Source: CAYSPU01 sp964432995 (GTDB lineage Bacteria > Verrucomicrobiota > Verrucomicrobiia > Limisphaerales > JAHDYP01). Taken from it: DNA of 15,184 nt. The DNA is taken from NCBI GenBank assembly GCA_964432995.1, contig CAYSPU010000142.1, forward strand, positions 1-15,184, written 5' to 3'. A program made the position numbers and the translations under genes. Position 1 is the stretch's first letter; each line of letters begins with the position of its first letter. The notes beneath the pieces were generated by a model. That model saw only the letters and a list, made by a program, of their open reading frames with translations, had not been told where the DNA came from and made no database searches. Below, piece after piece: positions 14,482 through 15,184 of the stretch.

Positions 14482-14573
14482 CCCGGGCGGGGCGCCCGGC
14501 AGCGTCGGCACATTGCCGGCGGGCGGAACGCACCGGTCCGGGCGCAATCCCGGGATGCAACGCGCGGGGCTCC

Positions 14574-15184
14574 TCAATCCCCGGGTCGTTCCCTCGTCCC
14601 TGTCGATCGCGAGCGCACAGCTCGCAAAGCGGCAAGCGCCGCCTCCGTCTCCGCCGCTTTCTTGCTCTTGCCCACTCCCCGCCCCAGTTCCGTGCCCTGA
14701 TGGAAGACGGCACACTCGAAGAGGCGATCATGGTCCGGTCCGGAGCTGGACTCGACGCGGTATTGCGGGGCCTGGGAAGAGAAGGACTGCAGGATCTCCT
14801 GGAGTTCACCTTTCGGGTTGTCGAGATTCGGAATGACGCTGAGTTCGCCGAAGGCCTCCCGGTATTGGCGCAGCACGAAGCCCCGCGCCGCCTCCCAGCC
14901 GCCGTCGAGGTAGACCGCGCCCACGAGCGCTTCAAAGGCATCCGCCAGCGTCGAGGCCCGATGCCGGCCGCCGGTCCCTTCCTCGCCCCGACTCAGCAGG
15001 AGATGGTCGCCCAACGCCAGACGCCGGCCCTGTCCCGAAAGGGTTCGCTGGTTCGCCAACTGTGCCCGCGCCTTGGTCAGCGGACCTTCGCCGACGTCCG
15101 GGAATCGCGCGTAGAGCTCATCCGTCAGCACCAACTGCAGGACCGCGTCGCCGAGGAACTCGAGACGTTGGTTGTGCTGCAGCG
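14574..15184 (-). CDS. rnc: Ribonuclease III, 5' end beyond the window
   Basis: The 202 residues present cover most of the enzyme, which cuts double-stranded RNA in rRNA and mRNA maturation. The signature N-Q-R-L-E-F-L-G-D-A-V-L begins at residue 4 of the fragment and supplies the metal ligands Glu8 and Asp12. The second acidic pair is Asp81 and Glu84 in D-A-F-E-A-L-V-G-A-V-Y-L-D. A double-stranded RNA-binding domain spans about 122-190 (N-P-K-G-E-L-Q-E-I-L-Q, then G-x-G-x-S-K-K-A-A-E). Q5 stands where E. coli has Glu38, a common variant in other phyla. Roughly 30-45 N-terminal residues are missing past 15184. The gene stops at TGA 14574-14576, and 276 bp containing the repeat element separate it from clpP. 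Confidence 0.97.
   Translation of the reverse strand, partial: LQHNQRLEFLGDAVLQLVLTDELYARFPDVGEGPLTKARAQLANQRTLSGQGRRLALGDHLLLSRGEEGTGGRHRASTLADAFEALVGAVYLDGGWEAARGFVLRQYREAFGELSVIPNLDNPKGELQEILQSFSSQAPQYRVESSSGPDHDRLFECAVFHQGTELGRGVGKSKKAAETEAALAALRAVRSRSTGTRERPGD

Overview
The window is GC-rich bacterial chromosome. The gene repertoire, the two-domain LamG surface protein with its C-terminal module, and the many short palindromic intergenic repeats suggest a Verrucomicrobiota-type (Pedosphaera/Limisphaera-like) genome. That placement is inference from style; there is no rRNA or marker tree to support it. I found no tRNA, rRNA, CRISPR array or transposase gene.

Layout. Left part (1-2915, + strand): a remnant of a RelE/ParE-like toxin, an exported alpha/beta hydrolase, and a lipoprotein of unknown function. 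An in-frame TGA cuts the lipoprotein 42 codons before what looks like its natural end. Next is about 790 bp without a gene (2916-3703), packed with long inverted repeats between two diverged direct repeats. Then, on the - strand: a PilT-type ATPase with a proline-rich tail, a frameshifted gene remnant cut off by a 101-bp structured repeat, a two-domain LamG protein with its own in-frame TGA, and an Lrp/AsnC regulator. Divergent from the regulator (+ strand) are a YihY/BrkB-type membrane protein and a DUF4149-type membrane protein. The right part (- strand) holds a PLP aminotransferase, clpX, clpP and the 3' part of rnc, which runs off the window end.

Function. clpP and clpX form the expected protease pair (proteolytic core and unfoldase), 73 bp apart and probably co-transcribed. 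rnc lies upstream on the same strand, separated by the second copy of the 101-bp element. The other genes do not form an obvious pathway. The Lrp regulator and the aminotransferase are both amino-acid related but are not adjacent.

Most notable. (1) A 101-bp element occurs twice (5192-5292 in - orientation, 14381-14481 in + orientation). The copies are ungapped and 84/101 identical by hand count, and are bounded by the same two hairpins; one internal stem shows a compensatory G-C to A-T change. (2) The palindrome cluster at 3163-3420 sits between direct repeats. (3) Two genes carry in-frame TGA codons in otherwise intact frames, while nine other genes use TGA as a normal stop.
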